Positions 5,906 to 12,246 of a DNA stretch of 17,520 bases are shown piece by piece (positions within the stretch are counted from its first letter, which is position 1; each line of letters opens with the position of its first letter). The translations under genes and the position numbers were made by a program. Source of the DNA: an uncultured Collinsella sp. (GTDB lineage: Bacteria > Actinomycetota > Coriobacteriia > Coriobacteriales > Coriobacteriaceae); contig CABUBZ010000042.1 of assembly GCA_902489945.1 (NCBI GenBank), positions 1 to 17,520 of the forward strand. Reading direction: 5' to 3'. Below the pieces are notes generated by a model. That model ran no database searches, was not told where the DNA came from, and worked only from the letters and a program-made list of their open reading frames with translations.

Positions 5906-5936
5906 AGCGTCTCTCGACCGATGTCGAGAGACGCTT
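5905..5936 (-). terminator. Rho-independent terminator of asnS
   Basis: A perfect 14-bp stem (AAGCGTCTCTCGAC at 5905-5918, complement at 5923-5936) has a 4-nt loop. On the minus strand it is followed by TTTTT. It begins 46 nt after the asnS stop codon. This is a textbook intrinsic terminator. Confidence 0.92.
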
Positions 5937-5982
5937 GTGCGATGAGCGTTGGCGTGTGGCGACGCGAGCTAGCGTCCGACGA

Positions 5983-7386
5983 TTAGAAGTCGGCGTTGCC
6001 CACGGTGCGCGGGTGCGGCAGGACGTCGCGGATGTTGCCCACGCCGGTCAGATACATGACCAAGCGCTCGAAGCCCAGACCGTAGCCGGCGTGCTTGCAG
6101 GAACCGTAGCGGCGCAGGTCAAGGTAGTACTTGTACTGCTCGGGATTCATACCCAGGTCCTTGATGCGGGCCTCGAGCAGATCCAGGCGCTCCTCGCGCT
6201 GGGAGCCACCGATGATCTCGCCGATGCCCGGCACCAGGCAGTCGGCGGCGGCGACGGTCTTGCCGTCCTCGTTCATGCGCATGTAGAAGGCCTTGATTTC
6301 GGCCGGGTAGTCGGTCACGAAGGTCGGGCGCTTAAAGTGCTCCTCGGTCAGGAAGCGCTCGTGCTCGGTCTGCAGGTCGATGCCCCAGCTGACGGGGTAA
6401 TCAAACTTGTGACCGGCGGCGACGGCCTGCTCCAGGATTTCGACGGCCTCGGTATAGGTGACGCGGGCAAAGTCGGAGTTTGCCACGTGGTCCAGGCGCT
6501 CGAGCAGACCCTTGTCCACAAACTTGTTGAGCATATTGAGCTCGTCGGGGCAGGTTGCCATGACGTCCTTAAGGACGTACTTGAGCATGGCCTCGGCGTT
6601 GTCCATGTAGTCGTTCAGATCGGCAAAGGCCATCTCGGGCTCGATCATCCAAAACTCGGCGGCGTGGCGCGTGGTGTTGGAGTTTTCGGCGCGGAAGGTG
6701 GGGCCAAAGGTGTACACGTCGCCAAAGGCCATGGCAAAGTTCTCGGCATTGAGCTGGCCGGACACGGTGAGGCTCGCGTGCTTGCCAAAGAAGTCCTGGC
6801 TCCAGTCGACCTCGCCGGACTCGGTGAGGGGCGGATTTTTGGGGTCGAGCGTGGTCACGCGGAACATCTCGCCGGCGCCCTCGCAGTCACTCGTGGTGAT
6901 GATGGGGGTGTTGACGTAGACAAAGCCCTGCTCCTGGAAGAAGCGGTGGATGGCGGCAGCCGCGACAGAACGGATGCGGAACACGGCGCGGAACAGGTTG
7001 GTGCGCGGGCGCAGGTGCTGCTGGGTGCGCAGGAACTCGACGGTTGCGCGCTTCTTCTGCAGCGGGTAATCTGGGGCGCTGACGCCCTCGACCTCAATGG
7101 AGGTGGCAGAAAGCTCGAAAGGCTGGGGCGCATCGGGGGTCAGCTTGACAGTGCCGGTGCAAATGAGTGCGGCCGAGACGTTTTGATGGGCGATCTCGTC
7201 GTAGTTGTCGAGTGCCTCGCGGTTCATGACGACCTGCAGGTCGCGGAAGCAGCTGCCGTCGTTGAGCGTAACAAAGCCAAAGTTCTTCATGTCGCGGATG
7301 GACTTGACCCAGCCGGCGACGGTGACGGTCTGGCCGCCGAGCGACTCGGCATCGGCATAGAGCTGCGCGATTTTGGTGCGGTTCAC
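5983..7386 (-). CDS. asnS: Asparaginyl-tRNA synthetase
   Basis: A 467-residue class IIb aminoacyl-tRNA synthetase that charges tRNA(Asn) with asparagine in the cytoplasm. The N-terminal OB-fold anticodon-binding domain reads GQTVTVAGWVKSIRDMKNFGFVTLNDGSCFRDLQVV. The catalytic domain has motif 2 FRAENSNTTRHAAEFWMIEPE and motif 3 GYGLGFERLVMYLTG. The VSGQLNAENFAMAFGDVYTFGPTFRAE stretch and the ending RTVGNADF are typical of AsnRS rather than AspRS. GTG 7386 is chosen: GGGAGG sits 4 nt before it and overlaps the alternative in-frame ATG 7398, and the resulting protein has normal family length. The gene has its own extended -10 promoter and a strong terminator, so it is monocistronic. Confidence 0.97.
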   Translation of the reverse strand: MNRTKIAQLYADAESLGGQTVTVAGWVKSIRDMKNFGFVTLNDGSCFRDLQVVMNREALDNYDEIAHQNVSAALICTGTVKLTPDAPQPFELSATSIEVEGVSAPDYPLQKKRATVEFLRTQQHLRPRTNLFRAVFRIRSVAAAAIHRFFQEQGFVYVNTPIITTSDCEGAGEMFRVTTLDPKNPPLTESGEVDWSQDFFGKHASLTVSGQLNAENFAMAFGDVYTFGPTFRAENSNTTRHAAEFWMIEPEMAFADLNDYMDNAEAMLKYVLKDVMATCPDELNMLNKFVDKGLLERLDHVANSDFARVTYTEAVEILEQAVAAGHKFDYPVSWGIDLQTEHERFLTEEHFKRPTFVTDYPAEIKAFYMRMNEDGKTVAAADCLVPGIGEIIGGSQREERLDLLEARIKDLGMNPEQYKYYLDLRRYGSCKHAGYGLGFERLVMYLTGVGNIRDVLPHPRTVGNADF

Positions 7387-7432
7387 GTATCCTCCCATAA
7401 CGGTTGAATGATAGTTATCCATACAGTTCGAT

Positions 7433-7441
7433 ATTCTAGCA
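7433..7441 (-). promoter_or_regulatory. Extended -10 promoter of asnS
   Basis: TGCTAGAAT on the minus strand is an extended -10 (TGn plus TAGAAT), about 47 nt upstream of the GTG start. The -35 region is weak (TAGCCC at 16 nt from the TAGAAT hexamer), as extended -10 promoters allow. No leader peptide or T-box sequence was recognised. Confidence 0.5.
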
Positions 7442-7498
7442 GCTCGGCTCATTTGGGCTATACAGATAAGGCATTGGCGGGATGGTTTTTCAAACGAA

Positions 7499-7530
7499 AA
7501 GCGCCCGCGGCCAAATGGTCGCGGGCGCTT
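7499..7530 (-). terminator. Rho-independent terminator of the EIIA gene
   Basis: An 11-bp GC-rich stem (AAGCGCCCGCG at 7499-7509, complement at 7520-7530) is followed on the minus strand by a TTTT tract. It lies 37 nt after the EIIA stop codon. Confidence 0.9.
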
Positions 7531-7567
7531 GACGAGGTGCCTTTTGGTTGTGTGGCGCGGGGCCTGG

Positions 7568-8131
7568 CTACTTGGTCTTGGCAACCAGCAGCGGGTCGCC
7601 AAGCTTGACGAGCGGGTTGCCGCCGATAAGCGTTCCAGACTCGCCGACATGGTCGATGCTCTTAAGACGATCGAGCTCGGAGACGATGACGGTCACGATG
7701 TCCTCGTGGCCGGCGGCCTTGATGGCCTCGCGATCGAAGCTGATGAGCGGCTGGCCGGCCTTGACCACATCGCCCATCTCGACAAAGCGGGCAAAACCCT
7801 TGCCGTTCATTTCCACGGTGCCCAGGCCAACATGGATGAATACGCGCAGACCGTCCTCGGTAATCATGCCGATGGAGTGGTTGGTGACAGTGGTGGCGCC
7901 GATGCGGCCGTTGGCGGGCGCATAGATGGTGCCGGTAATGGGCTCGATGCCATAGCCCTGGCCAAGCATGCCCGAGGCGATCGTCTCGTCGGGAACCTCG
8001 TCCAGGCTGACGAGCACGCCGTTGACGGGGGCATAGATGACGCCTTCGCGGGTGGCGAAGCTTGCTGCGGGCGGAACGGACGCCTCGCCGGTCGAGGTGA
8101 AGGTGGACTTAAGCGAATCGAGCAGACCCAT
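7568..8131 (-). CDS. PTS glucose-type EIIA protein (stand-alone)
   Basis: A 187-residue cytoplasmic phosphotransferase subunit that accepts phosphate from HPr and passes it to a sugar-specific EIIB. The central region (about residues 33-165) is a complete EIIA(Glc)/PTS_EIIA_1 domain: IYAPVNGVLVSLDEVPDETIASGMLGQGYGI, then TNHSIGM with His85, and VFIHVGLGTVEMNGKGF with the phosphorylatable His100. It also has KAGQPLISFDREAIKAAGHEDIV. ATG 8131 is chosen because GGAGG lies 5 nt upstream. No EIIB or EIIC domain is fused or adjacent, so the partner must be elsewhere. The gene has its own promoter region with a LacI/CcpA-type palindrome, and a strong terminator. It could act as a Crr-like shared EIIA or as part of a specific sugar system. 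Confidence 0.93.
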   Translation of the reverse strand: MGLLDSLKSTFTSTGEASVPPAASFATREGVIYAPVNGVLVSLDEVPDETIASGMLGQGYGIEPITGTIYAPANGRIGATTVTNHSIGMITEDGLRVFIHVGLGTVEMNGKGFARFVEMGDVVKAGQPLISFDREAIKAAGHEDIVTVIVSELDRLKSIDHVGESGTLIGGNPLVKLGDPLLVAKTK

Positions 8132-8178
8132 AGTTGCCTCCAACTTAAATAGGCGCATATCGCGCGTTTGGTTTGCCG

Positions 8179-8188
8179 GAAACGTTTC
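8179..8188. promoter_or_regulatory. cre / LacI-type operator palindrome in the EIIA promoter
   Basis: GAAACGTTTC is a perfect 10-bp palindrome. With its flank, the minus strand reads TGAAACGTTTCC, close to the catabolite-responsive-element pattern and to LacI-family operators with a central CG. A further half-site (GTTTCG) occurs 6 nt away. It overlaps the likely -10 of the EIIA promoter, a repressing position. Confidence 0.55.
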
Positions 8189-8212
8189 ATATCTGTTTCG
8201 CGGCTTGGTCAA
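8186..8212 (-). promoter_or_regulatory. Probable EIIA gene promoter
   Basis: On the minus strand TTGACC (8212-8207) is followed 15 nt later by TATGAA (8191-8186); a 17-nt spacer would give TGAAAC instead. The -35 is good and the -10 uncertain. The operator-like palindrome lies over the -10. Confidence 0.4.
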
Positions 8213-8328
8213 CACCCCCTATTCTACGCTGCTCAGCGATACCTCTGAGCTGGGATTATGTGATATATCAGTTGAAGGGAAACTTATTGCTGGCGTGTTT
8301 CTGCGTCACGGGTTCAAGTGGGGTACGC

Positions 8329-8356
8329 TTGAAGGCGAAAAACAAGGGCGCATAAT
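8329..8356 (+). promoter_or_regulatory. Promoter of the esterase gene
   Basis: TTGAAG (8329-8334) and CATAAT (8351-8356) are separated by 16 nt, placing the transcript start only about 12 nt before the ATG, just upstream of the ribosome site. A palindrome covers the -10. Confidence 0.5.
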
Positions 8357-8362
8357 TTGCGC
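8348..8362. promoter_or_regulatory. Palindrome over the esterase -10 element
   Basis: GCGCA and TGCGC arms flank TAATT and the -10 hexamer lies inside. The position fits a repressor operator that blocks RNA polymerase. No known regulator is recognised. Confidence 0.35.
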
Positions 8363-8375
8363 GAAGGGAGCACAT

Positions 8376-9275
8376 ATGATTGTCGAGAACCATGCGCTGT
8401 GGGGCGAGGAGCCGACCGAGGAATATCCGGCGACGTTTACGTATTTGGGTGCCGAGCCGCTGCCCGATAAACCGAATGGTCGCCGCCCTGCCGTGATTAT
8501 CTGCGGCGGAGGTGCGTTTACGCATATCGCTCCGCATGAGCAGGATCCCGTGGCGTTTGCGTTTTTGGATCACGGTTACCAGGCCTTTGTGCTCAACTAT
8601 GTCACGAGTTCTACGGGTGACGTGAGCTTTCCGCGCCCCCAGGCGGATCTTGCCAAGATGGTCGCCACGGTGCGCGCCAACGCCGACGAGTGGCATGTCG
8701 ATCCTAAGCGCGTGTGCGTCGTGGGATTCTCGGCGGGCGGTATGATCTGCGCTTCGCTGGCAACGCAATGGAAGACTGGTCCCTTCGCGGGCTTGGCAGG
8801 GGCGCGCGCGGACGACATTCGTCCCGATGCCGTGGTGCTAGGTTATCCATTGCTCGACTTTGCCTATGTGCGCGACATGCAGACGCGCGATCCGCGCATT
8901 GACTTGCGTGTGCCCAAGACGGGCGGCAAGACGGGGCGCGATCTTCTCAACGACTACCTGTCGATGGTGACGGGTGGCGAGGCAACTGACGAGCATTTGG
9001 CTGATATCTGCCCTACCACGCATGTTTCGCGTCAGATGCCGCCGACCTTTGTGTGGGGCGTGTCCGACGACAAGACGGCGCCGATCGCGCAGGTCTATCC
9101 GTTTGCGCAGCGCATGGCCGAGGAGGGCGTCGCTTGCGAGATGCACGTCTTTGACCAGGGCGGTCACGGCCTTTCGCTCGGCAACGCCAACACCGCGGTC
9201 GACAACGAGGACAAGCAGGTGGCAGTCCGTCCTTGGATCCGCCTGGCCTTCCGTTTCCTGGAGCGCCATATGTAA
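8376..9275 (+). CDS. Alpha/beta-hydrolase, BD-FAE / acetyl-esterase-like
   Basis: A 299-residue cytoplasmic hydrolase with no signal peptide. Motifs are in family order: strand RPAVIICGGGAFTHIAPHEQDPVAFAFLDHGYQAFVLNY with the oxyanion-side GGGAF, then nucleophile elbow VVGFSAGG (Ser119), the acid region FVWGVSDDKTAP (Asp231/232) and GGHGLSL (His264). This matches acetyl-xylan esterase and BD-FAE-like enzymes that remove acyl groups from sugars. ATG 8376 has AAGGGAG 5 nt upstream. Intracellular location suggests de-acetylation of imported oligosaccharides, but the natural substrate is unknown. The gene is divergent from the PTS EIIA gene, which hints at a sugar-related role. The 106-residue gene downstream is close enough to share its transcript. 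Confidence 0.85.
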   Translation: MIVENHALWGEEPTEEYPATFTYLGAEPLPDKPNGRRPAVIICGGGAFTHIAPHEQDPVAFAFLDHGYQAFVLNYVTSSTGDVSFPRPQADLAKMVATVRANADEWHVDPKRVCVVGFSAGGMICASLATQWKTGPFAGLAGARADDIRPDAVVLGYPLLDFAYVRDMQTRDPRIDLRVPKTGGKTGRDLLNDYLSMVTGGEATDEHLADICPTTHVSRQMPPTFVWGVSDDKTAPIAQVYPFAQRMAEEGVACEMHVFDQGGHGLSLGNANTAVDNEDKQVAVRPWIRLAFRFLERHM

Positions 9276-9276
9276 A

Positions 9277-9310
9277 AGTAGACTACTTGCCCGTTTCAAA
9301 AAGTCTGCTT
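9277..9310 (+). other. Imperfect hairpin between esterase stop and next ribosome site
   Basis: AAGTAGACT (9277-9285) can pair with AGTCTGCTT (9302-9310) with one G-U or mismatch. Alternatively AAGTAG (9277-9282) pairs with CTACTT (9284-9289). The structure begins at the esterase stop codon and ends just before AGAGGAGGAG. Two exclusive folds next to a ribosome site could tune translation of the following gene. Confidence 0.35.
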
Positions 9311-9322
9311 AGAGGAGGAGCC

Positions 9323-9643
9323 ATGCTTGAGGGTACGTATGTGGTTTTGGCCCAGACGCCGGTGGGGAGCAAGCGCGGCGAGGTGACGTTTTCACATGGG
9401 GTGAACGGCGCGCTCAGGGCAGTACTAAACGTCAGGGGTCTCAATATCGCTCTCTCGGGTGCCCGCGCTGAGTGCGATTTCTTTGAGCTCTCGGGTACTA
9501 TCTCCCACGTCTTGATGGGCAAGGCGCCCTTTACATGCACGGGGTCGGTTGAGGGTGATCGACTCACTGCTACCGCGCGGTCGGGTTCCATTTCGATCTC
9601 GCTGAGCGGTATGCGCAAAGAGCTTTCGGGGCGCACCGCATAA
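9323..9643 (+). CDS. Conserved-looking 106-residue protein of unknown function
   Basis: ATG 9323 follows a strong purine-rich ribosome site (AGAGGAGGAG). The 106-residue product, starting MLEGTYVVLAQTPVGSKRGEVTFSH, has no signal peptide, membrane segment or cysteine pair. It consists of alternating short beta-like stretches: GTYVVLAQTPVG, RGEVTFSH, GALRAVLNVRG, LNIALSGARAECDFFELSGTI, APFTCTGSVEGDRLTATARSG, SISISLSGMRKELSG. This suggests a small beta-barrel or sandwich. Its general pattern (a GTY start, then TPxGxKxGxxTF) resembles small uncharacterised Gram-positive proteins I have seen next to oxidoreductases, but I cannot name a family. It follows the esterase by 47 nt on the same strand. 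Function is unknown. Confidence 0.75.
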   Translation: MLEGTYVVLAQTPVGSKRGEVTFSHGVNGALRAVLNVRGLNIALSGARAECDFFELSGTISHVLMGKAPFTCTGSVEGDRLTATARSGSISISLSGMRKELSGRTA

Positions 9644-9668
9644 AGTTTGCGCAGGTAAACATCGGTAT

Positions 9669-9742
9669 TTGACTTTATAAAATAGTTCAGAGCGCTATCA
9701 TTTGTCGTTACGAGTTGGTTAGCCCCGGTAAACGGTTAACCG
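9669..9742 (+). promoter_or_regulatory. Promoter and operator region of feoAB
   Basis: The 121-nt gap holds an AT-rich promoter-like stretch: TTGACT (9669-9674) and TATCAT (9696-9701) are 21 nt apart, and TATAAA lies between at 9676, so the exact pair is uncertain. Downstream are two near-identical 8-mers, GGTTAGCC (9717-9724) and GGTTAACC (9734-9741), the latter inside the perfect palindrome CGGTTAACCG (9733-9742). They resemble half-sites of an iron-dependent DtxR/IdeR-type repressor, which is the natural regulator for feo genes; this match is by eye. Confidence 0.4.
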
Positions 9743-9764
9743 CGTCTAACGAAAGGATGAGCGC

Positions 9765-12125
9765 GTGAAGCTCGATACACTCGAGATTGGAAAGGACGCC
9801 GTTGTCGCATCGGTGGCATCGGACGATCAGGCACTCCGACAGCATATTTTGGACATGGGCCTAACGCCGGGCACCGAAGTCACCATGATGAAGTACGCCC
9901 CCATGGGCGACCCGCTCGAGATCCGCCTGCGTGGCTACGAGTTGACACTGCGCAAGGACGATGCCGCTCGCATCGAGCTTGTGGGTATTCACGACACCGA
10001 TACGGGTCCGCGCGCTAACGCCGCAATCGGCACGACGGAGCATCCGGCCCTGGGCGAGGGGACGTATTCGCCCCGTGCGGCAAAGACGGCCGTGCCCGAG
10101 GGCGCGCCGCTGCACTTTGCCCTCGCCGGCAACCAAAACTGCGGCAAGACCACGTTATTCAACCAGCTGACGGGCTCCAACCAGCATGTCGGTAACTTTC
10201 CCGGCGTGACGGTCGACCGCAAGGACGGCACTATCCGTAACCACCCCGAGGCGAGCGTTACCGACTTGCCCGGTATTTACTCGTTGTCGCCGTACACGGG
10301 CGAAGAAATCGTCAGCCGCCAATTCATCTTGGACGAAGACCCCGACGCCATCATCGACATCATCGACGCCACCAACATCGAGCGTAACCTGTACCTGACG
10401 CTGCAGCTTATGGAGCTCGATCGTCCCATGGTCATCGCGCTCAACATGATGGACGAGGTGACGGCCAACGGCGGCGCCGTGGACGTCAACCTGCTCGAGA
10501 GCCTGTTGGGCGTGCCCGTTGTCCCCATTAGCGCTGCCCGCAACGAGGGTATCGGCGAGCTGGTGGATCATGCCTTGCACGTGGCGCGGTTCCGTGAGCG
10601 CCCCGGTCGTCTGGACTTCTGTGCGCCCGATGGTCCAGACGGCGGTGCACTGCATCGCTGCATCCACGGCATTGCCAACCTGATCGAGGACCATGCCGCG
10701 ACGGCGCACATTCCCGTGCGTTTTGCGGCGACCAAGCTGGTTGAGGGCGACGAGCTGGTGACCGAGGCACTTCATCTGGATCGCAACGAGCTTGACGCCA
10801 TCGAGCACATCATTACCCAGATGGAGGGCGAGGCCGGCACCGACCGTCTATCTGCGCTGGCCGACATGCGCTTCGGCTTTATCGGCGACGTGTGCGGGCG
10901 CTGCGTCGTAAAGCCGCACGAGAGCCGCGAGCACGTGCGCTCCGTCAAGATTGACCGCATCCTGACAGGTCGTTACACAGCCATTCCGGCGTTCCTGGTG
11001 ATCATGGGCCTCGTCTTTTGGCTGACGTTTGGCGTGATCGGCGCGGCGTTGCAGGGACTTATGGAGGACGGCATCGCTGCCATCATCGCCTCGGCCGATG
11101 CGGGTCTCAAGGCGTTCGGCACCAACGACGTGGTGCGCTCGCTGGCCGTCGACGGTGTTCTCACGGGCGTGGGCAGCGTGCTGACCTTCCTGCCGATCAT
11201 CGTCGTGCTCTTCTTGTTCCTCTCCATTCTGGAAGACTCGGGCTACATGGCGCGCGTGGCCTTTGTCATGGATAAGGTATTGCGTCGCTTTGGCCTGTCG
11301 GGCCGCAGCTTTGTGCCCATGCTCGTCGGTTTTGGCTGCACCGTGCCGGCTATCATGTCGACCCGTACGCTCCCATCCGAGCACGACCGCAAGATGACGG
11401 TCATGCTCACGCCGTTCATGAGCTGTTCGGCCAAGTTGCCGGTCTACGGTCTGCTGTGCGGGGCGTTTTTCCCGCAGGCGACAGTTCCCGCCATGGTCTC
11501 GCTCTATCTGATTGGCATTGCGGTCGGATGCATAGCGGCTTTGGTGCTCAACCGCACGGCATTTAAGGGCGACCCGGTGCCGTTTATCATGGAGCTCCCC
11601 AATTACCGCCTGCCGAGCATCAAGACGACGGTGATGCTGGCATGGGATAAGGCCAAGGACTTCATCACCAAGGCCTTCACCATTATCTTTGCCGCTACGG
11701 TGGTCATTTGGTTCCTTCAGACGTTCGACATCCGCTTTAATGTGGTCGCCGATCAGTCGCAAAGCCTGCTTGCGGGTCTCGGCAGCATCATCGCGCCGGC
11801 GCTGGCGCCGCTTGGGTTTGGCGATTGGCGAGCATCCACGGCGCTCGTCACCGGCCTTATCGCCAAGGAGAGTGTCATCTCGACCCTCACGGTGCTTTTG
11901 GGCGCGACCTCGCCCGCGGCACTGTCGACCATGTTTTCGCCGTTTACCGCTTACGTGTTCCTGGTCTTTACGCTGCTGTACCCGCCCTGCGTGGCGGCCA
12001 TCGGTGCCGTCAAGAGCGAGCTGGGTGCGCGCTATGCCGTTGCCGTGTTCGCGTTTCAGGTGACGGTCGCCTGGATCGTGGCGTTTGTCGTGCATTCGGC
12101 GGGCATATTGTTGGGGTTGGCTTAG
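9765..12125 (+). CDS. feoB: FeoA-FeoB fusion, ferrous iron transporter
   Basis: A 786-residue inner-membrane Fe(II) importer. Residues 1-76 form a complete FeoA (SH3-like) domain, including HILDMGLTPGTEVTMM and PLEIRLRGYELTLRKDDA. A 40-residue low-complexity linker follows. The FeoB G domain has G1 GNQNCGKTT (122-130), G2-side VGNFPGVTVD, G3 DLPG (167-170), G4 NMMD (227-230) and G5 SAA (256-258). Then come a helical GDI-like spacer and, from about residue 404, a multi-helix membrane domain with the Gate motifs GCTVPAIMSTRTL and FMSCSAKLPVYGLLCG. GTG 9765 is the start: GAAAGGA is 7 nt upstream, and the nearby ATG 9757 reads into TGA after three codons. Fusion of FeoA to FeoB is known in several anaerobe lineages. 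No FeoC was seen. Confidence 0.96.
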   Translation: MKLDTLEIGKDAVVASVASDDQALRQHILDMGLTPGTEVTMMKYAPMGDPLEIRLRGYELTLRKDDAARIELVGIHDTDTGPRANAAIGTTEHPALGEGTYSPRAAKTAVPEGAPLHFALAGNQNCGKTTLFNQLTGSNQHVGNFPGVTVDRKDGTIRNHPEASVTDLPGIYSLSPYTGEEIVSRQFILDEDPDAIIDIIDATNIERNLYLTLQLMELDRPMVIALNMMDEVTANGGAVDVNLLESLLGVPVVPISAARNEGIGELVDHALHVARFRERPGRLDFCAPDGPDGGALHRCIHGIANLIEDHAATAHIPVRFAATKLVEGDELVTEALHLDRNELDAIEHIITQMEGEAGTDRLSALADMRFGFIGDVCGRCVVKPHESREHVRSVKIDRILTGRYTAIPAFLVIMGLVFWLTFGVIGAALQGLMEDGIAAIIASADAGLKAFGTNDVVRSLAVDGVLTGVGSVLTFLPIIVVLFLFLSILEDSGYMARVAFVMDKVLRRFGLSGRSFVPMLVGFGCTVPAIMSTRTLPSEHDRKMTVMLTPFMSCSAKLPVYGLLCGAFFPQATVPAMVSLYLIGIAVGCIAALVLNRTAFKGDPVPFIMELPNYRLPSIKTTVMLAWDKAKDFITKAFTIIFAATVVIWFLQTFDIRFNVVADQSQSLLAGLGSIIAPALAPLGFGDWRASTALVTGLIAKESVISTLTVLLGATSPAALSTMFSPFTAYVFLVFTLLYPPCVAAIGAVKSELGARYAVAVFAFQVTVAWIVAFVVHSAGILLGLA

Positions 12126-12166
12126 CTATTTTTTGACGGCGCAACCTCTATGTACCGAATTGTTTT

Positions 12167-12201
12167 CGGCCCCGCATCTGTTGCTGACGGATGCGGGGCC
12201 G
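12167..12201 (+). terminator. Hairpin terminator after feoAB
   Basis: A perfect 12-bp stem (CGGCCCCGCATC at 12167-12178, complement at 12190-12201) has an 11-nt loop, 41 nt after the feoAB stop. The following sequence TTGCTATATAAT is a poor T tract, so termination may be partial. The 3' arm overlaps the promoter of the next gene. Confidence 0.7.
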
Positions 12202-12213
12202 TTGCTATATAAT
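12184..12213 (+). promoter_or_regulatory. Promoter of the SotB-like exporter gene
   Basis: A perfect TATAAT (12208-12213) is preceded at 18 nt by CTGACG (12184-12189), four of six matches to TTGACA. The -35 lies in the loop of the feoAB terminator, so the two elements are superimposed. The transcript would start about 25-28 nt before the ATG. Confidence 0.6.
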
Positions 12214-12246
12214 CGCCTCCGCTCAAAATGATTGGAGACGTTATAT

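Noticed and set aside
5893..7407. A 504-codon plus-strand open frame opposite asnS
   Set aside because: It is the antisense of a certain asnS gene in GC-rich DNA, lacks any family motif, and has low-complexity V/G/A/D-rich composition typical of shadow frames.
8173..8355. A 60-codon plus-strand frame in the divergent gap (or a 23-codon TTG version of it)
   Set aside because: No proper ribosome site for the longer version, it crosses the EIIA promoter and operator, and the residues show no family pattern. The TTG version has an AAGGGAA upstream but only a rare start codon.
10848..12095. A 415-codon minus-strand frame opposite feoB
   Set aside because: Antisense to the FeoB membrane domain, extremely H/R/D/Q-rich and without motifs.
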